From: Streptosporangium sandarakinum
GTDB lineage: Bacteria > Actinomycetota > Actinomycetes > Streptosporangiales > Streptosporangiaceae
Direction of reading: 5' to 3'
Assembly: GCF_013409935.1 (NCBI RefSeq)
Contig: NZ_JACCCO010000001.1
Location: 3,720,001 to 3,784,000, forward strand
DNA: 64,000 bases
Part shown: one piece after another, positions 37,719-47,455 of the stretch
How the letters are laid out: the number at the start of each line of letters is the position of its first letter
Numbering within the stretch: the first letter of the stretch is position 1
Translations under genes and position numbers: made by a program
The notes under the pieces: model-generated
What the model saw: only the letters and a program-made list of their open reading frames with translations
Databases searched by the model: none
What the model was told of the DNA's origin: nothing

Positions 37719-37904
37719 TCACATCGTCCTGGCCACACGTATGATCTTGCGACGCAACCGGACGTCCCTGCGGCCGTCGGGATACAGTCGCAGACGGTCG
37801 AGCTCCCAGCCGCCGTATTCTGCGTGTTCGGTCAGGATCTGGCGGGCCGTGTCCCGGGTCGTACCGCGCGGAAGGTGGAGAACCAAGTAGGAGTAGTCCA
37901 GCAC
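37719..37904 (-). CDS. DUF5703 family small protein
   Basis: A 61-residue protein matching DUF5703: YSYLVLHLPRGTTRDTARQILTEHAEYGGWELDRLRLYPDGRRDVRLRRKIIR is the whole family domain. The function is unknown; the family is an actinobacterial single-domain basic protein. The start is GTG 37904 with GGAGA upstream. It is divergent from topA, a conserved kind of neighbourhood. Confidence 0.85.
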   Translation of the reverse strand: MLDYSYLVLHLPRGTTRDTARQILTEHAEYGGWELDRLRLYPDGRRDVRLRRKIIRVARTM

Positions 37905-38061
37905 AGCGATTAGTCTCCGAGGATGGGCTGGGGGACGTCAGCACTCATAGGGCTTTATTGTGCGTCCTTGCGGCTTTCCTTGGGAGTGCGCCCGATCTGG
38001 ATCGGGTAACCCGAGGGGAAGTGAACGGGGAACGAATGCGAACAGCGAGGTAGGAAGCAGC

Positions 38062-40725
38062 GTGCCAGCCAAGAACGGCAACGCCGGCGGAACCCGCCTG
38101 GTGATCGTCGAGTCGCCTTCCAAGGCGAAGACCATCGCCGGGTACCTCGGCCGCGGCTACATCGTGGAGTCCAGCATCGGGCATATTCGCGACCTCCCCG
38201 AGAAGGCCGACGACATCCCTGAGAAGTACAAGGGCAAGTCGTGGGCCCGCCTAGGCGTCAACGTGGAGCATGAGTTCGAACCACTCTACGTGGTCAACCC
38301 GGACAAGAAGGCCCAGGTCAGCAAGCTCAAGCAGCTCCTCAAGGACGCCGACGAGCTCTACCTCGCCACCGACGAGGACCGCGAGGGCGAGGCGATCGCC
38401 TGGCACCTGCGCGAGGTGCTCAACCCCAAGGTCCCGGTGCACCGCATGGTGTTCCACGAGATCACCCCGCGGGCGATCCAGGAGGCGGTGGCCAATCCCC
38501 GGTCGCTGAACCTGCGGCTGGTCGACGCCCAGGAGACCCGGCGCATCCTCGACCGCCTCTACGGCTACGAGGTCAGCCCCGTCCTGTGGAAGAAGGTCAA
38601 GCCCCGCCTGTCCGCCGGTCGCGTGCAGTCCGTGGCGACCCGGCTGGTCGTCGAGCGCGAGCGTGAGCGCCTGGCCTTCACCAGTGCGACCTACTGGGAC
38701 CTGCAGGCGCTGTTCGACACCGGCCGCGACGAGTCGCCGAGCGAGTTCACCGCCACGCTGACCGGCGTGGACGGCAGGCGCGTCGCCCAGGGGCGCGACT
38801 TCGCCTCCACCGGCACGCTCAAGAGCGCCGGCGTGGTCCACCTGGACGAGGCCGCCGCCCGCGCCCTGGCCGCGCGGCTGGACGGCGCCGCCTACCGGGT
38901 CGAGTCCGTCGAGCGCAAGCCGTACACCCGCAAGCCGTACGCGCCGTTCCGGACGACGACGCTGCAGCAGGAGGCCAGCCGCAAGCTGGGCTTCTCGGCG
39001 AAGTCGACCATGCAGATCGCCCAGCGCCTGTACGAGAACGGCTTCATCACCTACATGCGGACCGACAGCATCACGCTGTCGGAGACGGCCGTGGCCGCGG
39101 CGCGCAACCAGGCGATCAACCTGTACGGCGCCGCCTACGTCCCTGACAAGCCGCGCGTCTACACCAGCAAGGTCAAGAACGCCCAGGAGGCGCACGAGGC
39201 GATCCGTCCCTCCGGCGAGGTGTTCCGCACGCCGGGCGAGACCGGGCTGACCGGTGACATGTTCCGGCTGTACGAGCTGATCTGGCAGCGGACCGTCGCC
39301 TCGCAGATGAAGGACGCGGTCGGCGAGTCGGTCACCGTCAAGGTGGGCGGCACGTCCAGCGCGGGCGAGCGGGTGGAGTTCAGCGCCTCCGGCCGGACGA
39401 TCACCTTCCACGGTTTCCTCAAGGCCTATGTCGAGGGCGCCGACGACCCGGCCGCGGCCCGCGACGACGCCGAGCGGCGCCTGCCCAACCTCGCCGAGGG
39501 CGACCGCCTCACCGCGGCCGAGCTCAAGGCTCTGGCGCACGCCACCAAGCCGCCGGCGCGGTACACCGAGGCCACGCTCGTCAAGGAGCTTGAGGACCGG
39601 GAGATCGGCCGTCCGTCGACCTACGCGTCGATCATCGGAACGATCCTGGACCGCGGCTACGTGTTCAAGAAGGGCACGGCGCTGGTGCCGTCCTTCCTGG
39701 CGTTCGCCGTGGTCAACCTGCTGGAGCGGCACTTCGGCCACCTCGTCGACTACGACTTCACGGCCGACATGGAGAAGGTCCTCGACGACATCGCCAACGA
39801 CCGGGCGGAGCGGGTGCCGGAGCTGCGCCGCTTCTACTACGGCGACGGCGGAGAGGGCGACGAGGGGCTCAAGGAGCTGGTCACCGACCTCGGCGAGATC
39901 GACGCCAGGGAGATCAGCTCCTTCCCGATCTCCGGTACCGACATCATGATCCGGGTGGGCCGCTACGGCCCCTACCTGGACCGTGACGGCGTCCGGGTGA
40001 ACGTGCCGGAGGACCTGGCGCCCGACGAGCTCACCGCCGAGGTGGCCGAGGAGCTGTTCTCCCGCCCGACCGGCGTCCGCGAGCTGGGCCGGGACCCGGC
40101 CACCGGCAACCTGATCGTGGCCAAGGACGGCCGGTTCGGCCCGTACGTGACGGAGATCCTCCCCGAGGAGCCCCCGGCCGAGGGCACGAAGAAGAAGACG
40201 AAGAAGGCCGACGCCCCCAAGCCGCGCATCGAGTCGCTGTTCAAGACGATGTCCCTCGACACCGTCACCCTCGACGACGCCCTGCGCCTGCTGTCGCTGC
40301 CCAGGCTCGTCGGCGAGCTGGACGGCGAGGAGGTGAGGGCGCACAACGGCAAGTTCGGGCCGTACCTGAAGAAGGGCTCCGACTCGCGGTCGCTGGCGTC
40401 GGAGAACGACCTGTTCACGGTCACCATCGAGCAGGCCAAGGAGCTGTTCTCCCAGCCGAAGACCAGGGGGCGCCGTGCCGCCGCCGCGCCTCCGCTGCGC
40501 GAGCTCGGCGCGGACCCGGTCTCCGGCAAGCCGATCGTGGTCAAGGAGGGGCGGTTCGGCCCCTACGTGACCGACGGTGAGACGAACGCCTCGCTGCGCA
40601 AGGGTGACGAGGTCGAGCAGATCACCACAGAGCGGGCCGCCGAGCTGCTGGCGGACCGCCGCGCCCGGGGCCCGGCGCCGAAGAAGCGCCCCGCCGCCCG
40701 CCCGAAGGCCAAGACCAAGACCTGA
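38062..40725 (+). CDS. topA: DNA topoisomerase I (type IA)
   Basis: An 887-residue type IA topoisomerase, relaxing negative supercoils. The Toprim domain opens LVIVESPSKAKTIAGYLG and has ATDEDREGEAIAWH with the metal-binding Asp/Glu. The catalytic tyrosine is in FITYMRTDSI. The C-terminal part lacks zinc fingers and instead holds four copies of a GRFGPYV-type repeat (VGRYGPYLD, DGRFGPYVTE, NGKFGPYLKK, EGRFGPYVTD). It ends in a Lys/Arg/Ala-rich tail (KKRPAARPKAKTKT), as in other actinobacterial TopA. The start GTG 38062 is preceded by GAGGTAGGAAG. A hairpin terminator follows. Confidence 0.95.
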   Translation: MPAKNGNAGGTRLVIVESPSKAKTIAGYLGRGYIVESSIGHIRDLPEKADDIPEKYKGKSWARLGVNVEHEFEPLYVVNPDKKAQVSKLKQLLKDADELYLATDEDREGEAIAWHLREVLNPKVPVHRMVFHEITPRAIQEAVANPRSLNLRLVDAQETRRILDRLYGYEVSPVLWKKVKPRLSAGRVQSVATRLVVERERERLAFTSATYWDLQALFDTGRDESPSEFTATLTGVDGRRVAQGRDFASTGTLKSAGVVHLDEAAARALAARLDGAAYRVESVERKPYTRKPYAPFRTTTLQQEASRKLGFSAKSTMQIAQRLYENGFITYMRTDSITLSETAVAAARNQAINLYGAAYVPDKPRVYTSKVKNAQEAHEAIRPSGEVFRTPGETGLTGDMFRLYELIWQRTVASQMKDAVGESVTVKVGGTSSAGERVEFSASGRTITFHGFLKAYVEGADDPAAARDDAERRLPNLAEGDRLTAAELKALAHATKPPARYTEATLVKELEDREIGRPSTYASIIGTILDRGYVFKKGTALVPSFLAFAVVNLLERHFGHLVDYDFTADMEKVLDDIANDRAERVPELRRFYYGDGGEGDEGLKELVTDLGEIDAREISSFPISGTDIMIRVGRYGPYLDRDGVRVNVPEDLAPDELTAEVAEELFSRPTGVRELGRDPATGNLIVAKDGRFGPYVTEILPEEPPAEGTKKKTKKADAPKPRIESLFKTMSLDTVTLDDALRLLSLPRLVGELDGEEVRAHNGKFGPYLKKGSDSRSLASENDLFTVTIEQAKELFSQPKTRGRRAAAAPPLRELGADPVSGKPIVVKEGRFGPYVTDGETNASLRKGDEVEQITTERAAELLADRRARGPAPKKRPAARPKAKTKT

Positions 40726-40751
40726 CGGCCGGGGCCGTGCCGCTGGAGCCG

Positions 40752-40783
40752 CCGCGTACCTGAGGGAGCTCTCAGGTACGCGG
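40752..40783 (+). terminator. topA terminator hairpin
   Basis: CCGCGTACCTGAG (40752-40764) pairs perfectly with CTCAGGTACGCGG (40771-40783) around GGAGCT, 26 bp after the topA stop. Confidence 0.85.
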
Positions 40784-41038
40784 GAACGCGCCGCCTGTGT
40801 CCGGCGTTCTCGAAAGCACGCCGGACATACCGGGCACGCCGGGTCGCGGCGCGGTCCGGCGTGAGTACAGCGGTCGCCCGATCACGGTGCGGCCCGGTGC
40901 GAGTACGGCGATCACCCGGGTCACCGTGCGGTCCGGTGCGAGCGCGGCGGTCGTGCCGGGGCGATGTGACCCGGCGCGGGCACGGCGGCGGAATACGGCG
41001 GGCGCGGCGGTGGGTATGGCGGGCGCGGAGAGCGAGCG
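40784..41038. other. GC-rich degenerate repeat region with second hairpin
   Basis: TGTCCGGCGT/ACGCCGGACA (40798-40807/40818-40827) forms a 10-bp stem. The rest contains imperfect repeats of the kind CGGTGCGAGTACGGCGATCAC. No coding potential is visible. The region separates topA from the phosphoesterase gene. Confidence 0.6.
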
Positions 41039-42418
41039 GTGGCGGGCGTGGGTTTCATAGCGATGGTCCTGACGGTGGTCGTGCTGGTCCACTACTACCT
41101 GTGGCGCCGCCTGGTGAAGGACACCACCACCCCCGGGCGGGCGCGCGTCGTGCTCACCGCGGTGCTGATGGCCCTGGCCGCGCTCCTCATCGTGATGCGG
41201 GCCGGTGAACGGCTGGCGTGGGGCCACCTGCTGGCCTGGCCGGGTTACCTCTGGCTCGCCGTGATGTTCTACCTGTTCGTCTTCCTGGTGGTGCTGGAGA
41301 TCCCGCGGGCGCTGGCCCTGCTGGCCGTACGGCGGGCCGGGCGGAGGGCTCCGGAGCCGGGGCGGGAACCGGAGCGCGTGGCCGTACCGGCGTCCGCGGG
41401 GTCCGCGGGGTCCGCGGTGGCCGTGCCGAGGGCCGCGGACGTCGCGGATTCCCCGGACGCGACCGGGTCCACGGGCGCGGAGGGCTCCCAGGACACGACG
41501 CGGCACCCCGGCGCGGCGGGCGCCTCGGACGCCGGGGGAGACCCGGCCGGACCGCGCGGTCCGGCCGGGGCGCCGGTGGGGCGCAGGCTCTTCATCGGCC
41601 GCACGGTCGCCGCCGTCGCCGGGGTGGGCGCGCTGGCCGCCGTCGGGAGCGGCGTCCGCACCGCGCTCGGCGACCCGGTGATCGAGTCGGCCGGGGTCAG
41701 GCTGCCCCGGCTCGACCCGCGGCTGAACGGGCTGCGCCTGGCCGTGGTCAGCGACATCCATCTCGGTCCGCTCACCGGGGTCGGGCACACCGAGCGCATC
41801 GTCCGCATGATCAACTCGTTGGAGGCCGACGTGGTCGCCATCGTCGGCGACCTGGTCGACGGGACGGTGGCCGAGCTCGGCCCGCAGGCCAAACCGCTGC
41901 GGAACCTCGAATCCCGCTACGGCTCCTACTTCGTCACCGGCAACCACGAGTACTACACCGCGGGCGGCCCCGGCGAGTGGATCGAGGAGCTCCGGCAACT
42001 CGGTGTCCGACCGCTGCAGAACGAGCGCGTCGAGATCGCCCACGCGGGGGCCGTGCTGGACCTCGCGGGGGTCAACGACATCTCCGGCGGCCCGGCGGAC
42101 GGCGCGTCCGGCGGCCCGGACTTCGAGCGCGCGCTGGGCGGCCGGGACCGCTCCCGCTCCACGGTCCTGCTGGCCCACCAGCCGGTCCAGGCGGACGAGG
42201 CGGCCCGGTACGGCGTGGACCTCCAGCTGTCCGGCCACACCCACGGCGGGCAGATGGCGCCCTTCAACCTGCTCGTCTCCCTCCAGCAGCCGATCGTCTC
42301 CGGGTTCGGCCAGGTGGGCGACACCCGGGTGTACGTCACCCGGGGCGCGGGCTTCTGGGGGCCGCCGGTCCGGGTGGGGGCGCCGCCGGAGATCACGCTG
42401 CTGGAGCTGCGCGGCTGA
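41039..42418 (+). CDS. Membrane-anchored metallophosphoesterase
   Basis: A 459-residue protein. Three to four N-terminal helices (to about residue 100) are followed by a Pro/Ala/Gly linker (about 105-185), a further hydrophobic helix VGALAAVGSG, and a calcineurin-type phosphoesterase domain. The metal motifs are SDIHLGPL, VAIVGDLVDG, VTGNHEYY, LAHQP and SGHTHGGQ, the YkuE-like set. These enzymes act at the outer membrane face on lipids or nucleotides; the substrate is not known. GTG 41039 has GGAGA 7 bp upstream; GTG 41048 and ATG 41063 are alternatives. Confidence 0.88.
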   Translation: MAGVGFIAMVLTVVVLVHYYLWRRLVKDTTTPGRARVVLTAVLMALAALLIVMRAGERLAWGHLLAWPGYLWLAVMFYLFVFLVVLEIPRALALLAVRRAGRRAPEPGREPERVAVPASAGSAGSAVAVPRAADVADSPDATGSTGAEGSQDTTRHPGAAGASDAGGDPAGPRGPAGAPVGRRLFIGRTVAAVAGVGALAAVGSGVRTALGDPVIESAGVRLPRLDPRLNGLRLAVVSDIHLGPLTGVGHTERIVRMINSLEADVVAIVGDLVDGTVAELGPQAKPLRNLESRYGSYFVTGNHEYYTAGGPGEWIEELRQLGVRPLQNERVEIAHAGAVLDLAGVNDISGGPADGASGGPDFERALGGRDRSRSTVLLAHQPVQADEAARYGVDLQLSGHTHGGQMAPFNLLVSLQQPIVSGFGQVGDTRVYVTRGAGFWGPPVRVGAPPEITLLELRG

Positions 42419-42651
42419 GCGGCCCGGCGGGCGGACGAGGGCAGGGGACGCGGGCGAGGGCAGGGGGGCGTCCGCCGCGCCTCGTGGCCGCCGGACGCGA
42501 GACGGCGCGGTCCGGCGGGTGAGATGAAAGGTGGGGTGAAAACGGTCGGGGCGGGCGGGTGGTGCGTATCACCCGGCTCATCACTCGGATGGGCATATCG
42601 GCTCGACCGGTGTTCTCCCCAGCCAGGCGGGCGTCTCGATACGCTGAGACC

Positions 42652-44736
42652 ATGACCACCCCTGGCCCGAGCACCGCACGACGCAAGCCGCCTCACGTGC
42701 TTGCCCACACACCGTTCCGCAAGCTGTGGACGGCGATGTCGGTGTGCAGCCTGGGAGACTGGCTCAACATCATCGCGCTGACCGCCCTGGCGGGTAACCT
42801 CACCGCCGGGCAGGGGTACACCACGCAGAGCCTGGCCATCGGCGGCGTCTTCGTCGCGAAGATGCTGCCGGCGGTCCTGCTCGGCCCCGTCGCGGGCGCG
42901 TTCGCCGACCGGTTCGACCGCCGCCTGACGATGTTCACCTGCGACCTGCTCAGGTTCGCGCTGATCCTGTCGATCCCGCTGGTGCTGTCGCTCACCTCGG
43001 TCGGCAACTACCAGTGGGTGATCATCGCCACCCTCCTCGTCGAGTGCGTCAACCTCTTCTGGGTCCCGGCCAAGGACGCCACGGTCCCCAACCTGGTGCC
43101 CAAGGACCGGCTGGAGTCGGCCAACCAGCTCAACCTCCTGGTCACGTACGGCACCGCCCCGGTCGCCGCGCTGCTGTTCGCGGTGCTGTCGGTCGCCGAC
43201 GACGCGCTGGGCCGGTTCATCCCGTACTTCTCCGGCCGTGACACCTACCTGGCGCTGTTCATCAACGCCGTCGCCTACCTGGTGTCGGCCGTCATCGTCT
43301 TCACGCTCAAGGAGATCCGGAGGGTCCCCTCGGGGGACATCGTGATCTCCACGCCGTCGGTGCTGCGGCAGATCGTCGAAGGCTGGCGGTTCGTCGGCGG
43401 CAACCGGGCGATCCGGGGGCTGATCATCGGCATGCTGGGCGCGTTCGCGGCCGGCGGCGCGGTGGTCGGCGTGGCCAAGATATACGTGGGCGCGCTGGGG
43501 GGCGGCGACGCCGCCTACGGCGTGGTGTTCGGCGCGGTCTTCCTCGGCATGGCCGGCGGCATGTTCTTCGGGCCCAGGCTGCTGCGGGAGCTGTCGCGGC
43601 CGAGGCTGTTCGGGCTGTCGATCATCGTCGCGGGGCTGGTGCTCGCCGCGGTCGCGGTCGTCCACAACCTGGTGATCGTGGTGATGCTCACGGTGGTCCT
43701 CGGGGCGTGCGCCGGAACCGCCTGGATCATCGGCTACACCATGATCGGGCTGGACGTGGAGGACGGCCTGCGGGGCCGTACGTTCTCGTTCCTGCAGTCA
43801 CTCGCCCGGGTCACCCTGCTGCTGGTGGTCGCGGTGGCGCCCACCCTGGCCGGCCTGTTCGGCAGGCACCTGGTCCGGGTGCGCGGCGAGACGGTGTACC
43901 AATTCGACGGCTCCAACCTGGTGCTGCTGGTCGGCGGGCTGCTCGCGACGGTCGTCGGGTTCCTCGCGCTGCGCCAGATGGACGACCGCAGGGGAGTCCC
44001 GATCCTGACCGACCTGCTGGCGGCGGTGCGCGGCGAGCGGTTCGTCCCCGAGGTCGCCGAGCAGCCGCGCGGGATGTTCATCGCGTTCGAGGGCGGCGAG
44101 GGGTCGGGCAAGACCACCCAGTCCCGCCTGCTGGCGATCTGGCTGCGCGACCAGGGTTACGACGTCGTGCAGACCCGCGAGCCCGGCTCCACCAAGGTCG
44201 GCATGCGGCTGCGCGCGATCCTGCTGGACGCCGTGCACCAGGGGCTGTCGGCCCGCTCCGAGGCGCTGCTGTACGCGGCGGACCGGGCCGAGCACGTCGA
44301 GAAGGTCATCCGCCCGGCCCTCCACCGGGGGTCGATGGTCGTCTGCGACCGCTACGTCGACTCCTCGCTGGCCTACCAGGGCGCCGGGCGGTCCCTGAAG
44401 AAGGAGGACGTGGCGAAGGTCAACGAGTGGGCCACCGGCGGACTGGTCCCCGACCTGACCGTGCTCATCGACACCCCGCCGTCCATCGGGCTGACCCGGC
44501 TCGGCGGGGCCGCCGACCGGATCGAGTCCGAGCCGCTGGAGTTCCACGAGCGGGTGCGCCGCGAGTTCCGCGCGCTGGCCGCCGCCCACCCGGACCGCTA
44601 CCTCGTCGTCGACGGCACCCTCGACCAGAGGGTGATCTCCGAGATCGTGCACGACCGGGTGCGCGAGATCCTGCCCGACCCGGTCCCCCGGGAGGCGGAG
44701 GACGCCACCAGCACCATCCCGGTCATCCACGACTGA
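42652..44736 (+). CDS. tmk: MFS transporter fused to thymidylate kinase
   Basis: A 694-residue fusion. Residues 1 to about 440 are an MFS-like domain: FRKLWTAMSVCSLGDWLNIIALTAL, then ADRFDRRLTMF and later helices. From about residue 476, MFIAFEGGEGSGKTTQS starts a complete dTMP kinase with P-loop, VCDRYVDSSLAYQG and the RLGGAADRIESEPLEFH lid region. The kinase phosphorylates dTMP to dTDP for DNA synthesis. Fusions of this order are known in actinobacteria, but the role of the transporter half is not. The ATG 42652 is close behind TACGCT, so a leaderless transcript is possible. Confidence 0.92.
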   Translation: MTTPGPSTARRKPPHVLAHTPFRKLWTAMSVCSLGDWLNIIALTALAGNLTAGQGYTTQSLAIGGVFVAKMLPAVLLGPVAGAFADRFDRRLTMFTCDLLRFALILSIPLVLSLTSVGNYQWVIIATLLVECVNLFWVPAKDATVPNLVPKDRLESANQLNLLVTYGTAPVAALLFAVLSVADDALGRFIPYFSGRDTYLALFINAVAYLVSAVIVFTLKEIRRVPSGDIVISTPSVLRQIVEGWRFVGGNRAIRGLIIGMLGAFAAGGAVVGVAKIYVGALGGGDAAYGVVFGAVFLGMAGGMFFGPRLLRELSRPRLFGLSIIVAGLVLAAVAVVHNLVIVVMLTVVLGACAGTAWIIGYTMIGLDVEDGLRGRTFSFLQSLARVTLLLVVAVAPTLAGLFGRHLVRVRGETVYQFDGSNLVLLVGGLLATVVGFLALRQMDDRRGVPILTDLLAAVRGERFVPEVAEQPRGMFIAFEGGEGSGKTTQSRLLAIWLRDQGYDVVQTREPGSTKVGMRLRAILLDAVHQGLSARSEALLYAADRAEHVEKVIRPALHRGSMVVCDRYVDSSLAYQGAGRSLKKEDVAKVNEWATGGLVPDLTVLIDTPPSIGLTRLGGAADRIESEPLEFHERVRREFRALAAAHPDRYLVVDGTLDQRVISEIVHDRVREILPDPVPREAEDATSTIPVIHD

Positions 44737-44757
44737 TCCCGGCGGTAGGTTGGTCGG

Positions 44758-45939
44758 GTGGGAGTCTTCGATGACCTGGTGGGCCAGGAGCGGGCGGTCG
44801 AGACGCTCCGCAGGGCCGCCGCGTCGGCGGCCGAGATCCTGTCCGGAGGTCGCGGGGCGGGGATGACCCACGCCTGGCTGTTCACCGGTCCGGCCGGGTC
44901 CGGCAAGGAGGAGGCCGCGAGGGCGTTCGCCGCCGCGCTGTTCTGCCCCGACCAGGGGTGCGGCCACTGCGACATGTGCCACCAGGTGACCGTCGGCTCC
45001 CATCCGGACCTGGAGGTGGTCCGCCCGCAGGGGCTCTCCTACGGGATCAAGGACACCCGCCAGCTCATCCTCCGCGCGGCCGGAGCCCCGACGCTGGGCC
45101 GCTGGCGGGTCGTGCTGTTCGAGGACGCCGACCGCGCCACCGAGGGCGCCTCCAACGCGCTGCTCAAGGCGATCGAGGAGCCGCCGCCGCGGACGGTCTG
45201 GCTGCTGTGCGCGCCCTCCCCGGACGACATGATGATCACCATCAGGTCCCGCTGCCGGGTGGTCACGCTCGTCACCCCGCTCGCCGCGGCCGTCGCCCAC
45301 ATGCTGGTCACCCGGGAGAACGTGCCGCCGGAGACGGCGGAGTTCGCGGCCAAGGCCGCCCAGGGGCAGATCGACCGGGCCCGCAGGCTGGCCCTGGACG
45401 CCGAGGCGCGCCGGCGCCGCGAGGCGGTGCTGTCCATCCCCGCCTCGCTCGCCGGCGTGGCGGAGTGCGTGACGGCCGCCGAGCGGCTGGTGAAGACGGC
45501 CGAGGAGGAGGCCGCCGCCGTCACCACGGCGCTGAACGAGTCGGAGACCACCGAGCTGCGCAAGGTCTACGGCGAGGGCTCCTCGGGCAAGGGGCTCAAC
45601 AGGGGGCTGATCCGCGGCGGCGCCGGGGCGCTCAAGGAGCTGGAGGACCGGCAGAAGTCCCGGGCCACCCGGACCAAGCGCGACGTCATCGACACGGCCC
45701 TGCTCGATCTGGTGGCGTTCTACCGCGACGTGCTGGCGGTGCAGTTCGGCGCCCCCGTCGAGCTGGCCAACGACGACCGCCGCGCCGACCTGGAGAGCCA
45801 GGCCCGCTCCGCCACCCCCGAGGAGACCCTGCGCAGGATCGACGCGATCATGCTGTGCCGGGAGCGGCTGGCGGCCAACGTCAACCCGCAGATGGCGGTG
45901 GAGGCGATGACCCTCTCGCTGCGGTGGCCCGTTTCCTGA
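44758..45939 (+). CDS. holB: DNA polymerase III delta' subunit
   Basis: A 393-residue clamp-loader ATPase-like protein. It opens VFDDLVGQERAVETLRRAA, has Walker-like GPAGSGKEEAARAF, zinc cysteines around CPDQGCGHCDMC, the ISAF-like block GIKDTRQLILRA, and EGASNALLKAIEEPPPRT, the conserved SRC-region neighbour, with SRCR. It loads the sliding clamp with the other subunits. The start is GTG 44758, 22 bp after tmk, so an operon is likely. The Lys in the P-loop is kept but followed by Glu-Glu; delta' subunits need not hydrolyse ATP. Confidence 0.93.
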   Translation: MGVFDDLVGQERAVETLRRAAASAAEILSGGRGAGMTHAWLFTGPAGSGKEEAARAFAAALFCPDQGCGHCDMCHQVTVGSHPDLEVVRPQGLSYGIKDTRQLILRAAGAPTLGRWRVVLFEDADRATEGASNALLKAIEEPPPRTVWLLCAPSPDDMMITIRSRCRVVTLVTPLAAAVAHMLVTRENVPPETAEFAAKAAQGQIDRARRLALDAEARRRREAVLSIPASLAGVAECVTAAERLVKTAEEEAAAVTTALNESETTELRKVYGEGSSGKGLNRGLIRGGAGALKELEDRQKSRATRTKRDVIDTALLDLVAFYRDVLAVQFGAPVELANDDRRADLESQARSATPEETLRRIDAIMLCRERLAANVNPQMAVEAMTLSLRWPVS

Positions 45940-46642
45940 CCCGGTCCCGTTCCCGGTCCTGATCCCGGTTCGGGTTCCTCCGCTTCGTCCTGGGTTCTGT
46001 CGTTGACGCGGCTTCAGAGCCCGTTCTCCGGTTTCGACCCGGGTTCCGGTTTCCTTTCCGGTGCCGACGCGGTCTCCGGTTTCCGGGCGGTTCATTTTTT
46101 TCGTGATTTCGCTGCTTCCAGCGATGTTTTCACAGGTCAGCGGCCGGTACCGAGTGCGTGGCCGGGCGGGGTCCGTTTCTGGTCCGCCGAAGCATGCAAC
46201 CTTATGGATGGCTTTTGAGTCTTTAAAGGTATGCAGTGTGATTTTCCGGGATTGTCGCACCGGGGAGCCGAGACCGCGGCCGGCGCGTTCCGTGCCGGGG
46301 ACGCCGCCCGGCTCCGGGGCGAGGCGCCCGGTGGTACGGCGCCGCCCCGTGGCGTGACATCCGGCGGTGCGGATCGCCCCGGGAATCGGGGTGCGGCGCC
46401 CGGCGATGCGGGTCGCCTCGGGAGTCCGGGTGCGGCGTCCGGTGGTGCGGACCGTTCCAGGGGTCGGGGTGTGGCGCCCGGCGGTGTCCCGGGCCCCGCG
46501 ACGGGCGCAGGGCGGGGCGGCGCTCGCGTCGCCGTACTGATCGGTGGCGTTTTTTCGCGTCAAATCCCCTCGAAGGGGAAGTGAAGATCGTTAGAATTCC
46601 CAGCGAATTTATACACACTTGTTGCCAATTTAAGTTCTATGC
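45940..46642. other. Long non-coding region with minisatellite and AT-rich promoter zone
   Basis: No gene is supported in these 703 bp. Bases 46000-46090 are rich in CCGGTTTCC-like short repeats. Bases 46351-46495 are a 39-bp tandem array. Bases 46545-46640 are AT-richer and probably hold the promoter of the next gene pair, including a small CCCCT/AGGGG hairpin near 46565. Frames of 70-130 codons exist on both strands but consist of repeat sequence without a convincing start. Confidence 0.6.
46351..46495 (+). repeat. 39-bp tandem minisatellite, about 3.7 copies
   Basis: Imperfect copies lie at 46351-46389, 46390-46428, 46429-46467 and 46468-46495. The unit length is a multiple of three, so every frame without a stop stays open on both strands; this explains the long unsupported frames here. 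Confidence 0.85.
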
Positions 46643-47455
46643 GTGCTCTACGGGGTGAGCAGGCAAGACGGGGGTTCCTCAGTGGGTACGGGAACGCAGG
46701 GCGGAGCGGCCGTGGCCGGAGGCAGGAGAGCCGTCACCGGCAGGGTGGACGGCGACGACGTCCTGAGGGTCGAGTGGCCGGACCCGGACGGCGGACGGTC
46801 CGGGGCGGAGGACGGGGACATCGTCCTGCGGCACGCCGAGACCGGCGAGGAGCACGCCGGCACCGCCCTGGCCGGGCTGGCGCCGGGCATCTGGGTGGTG
46901 TCGTACCGGGGCGAGCCCATCGCCACCGACGACCCGGGTTTCTCGCTGGACGGTCTGATGGCCTACGCCGCCATGCCCCGCGAACGGGAGATCCGGGCCT
47001 TCCGTACCTCGGTCGGCACGCTCGCGCTGACCGTCCGGGAGGTCCGGCCGTACGTCGAGGTGACCGGTGTCGTCTCCGACGACGGAGTGGTCGGGGTGAC
47101 GGGCATGATCGCCTACGGCGAGCCGATCGAGGGCCCCGCCCGGCTGGTGGCCGTTCCGAGGAAGGGGGCCGAGCCGGTCGGCGGCCCGGGAGCGTTTCAC
47201 GGGCGGAGCTTCGAGGGCGGCGTCCGGATCGAGCCGATGGCCGACGGGCAGCGCCGCCGCCGGACCTTCTGGGACCTGTACGCCGAGGCCGACGGAGCGC
47301 GGCTGCCGCTGGCGGCACGCCTCGACGACGTCACCGACAAGAAGACCAAGGTGCGCTTCCCCGCCCAGCACGTGGGACAGGTGCGGGTGCGGCCGTACTA
47401 CACCGACACCGACTCCCTGGCCGTGGCCCTGACCATCGAGGAGGAGGGCACGTGA
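46643..47455 (+). CDS. Unrecognised protein co-transcribed with a GT4 glycosyltransferase
   Basis: A protein of about 270 residues that I do not recognise. It lacks a signal peptide or helices. It looks all-beta, with sections like DVLRVEWPD, GDIVLRHAETGEEH, AGLAPGIWVVSYRGEPI, GVVGVTGMIAYGEPI and an immunoglobulin/C2-like pattern near the C-terminus (VRVRPYYTDTDSLAVAL). The start is uncertain: GTG at 46643, 46655 or 46682, none with a strong ribosome-binding site. Its TGA overlaps the glycosyltransferase GTG (GTGA), so the two are translated together and may act on the same glycan. Confidence 0.65.
   Translation: MLYGVSRQDGGSSVGTGTQGGAAVAGGRRAVTGRVDGDDVLRVEWPDPDGGRSGAEDGDIVLRHAETGEEHAGTALAGLAPGIWVVSYRGEPIATDDPGFSLDGLMAYAAMPREREIRAFRTSVGTLALTVREVRPYVEVTGVVSDDGVVGVTGMIAYGEPIEGPARLVAVPRKGAEPVGGPGAFHGRSFEGGVRIEPMADGQRRRRTFWDLYAEADGARLPLAARLDDVTDKKTKVRFPAQHVGQVRVRPYYTDTDSLAVALTIEEEGT

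Noticed and set aside
46231-46584. 117-codon plus frame and 131-codon minus frame over the 39-bp repeats
   Set aside because: Both are open only because the repeat unit is a multiple of three without stops; starts are poor.
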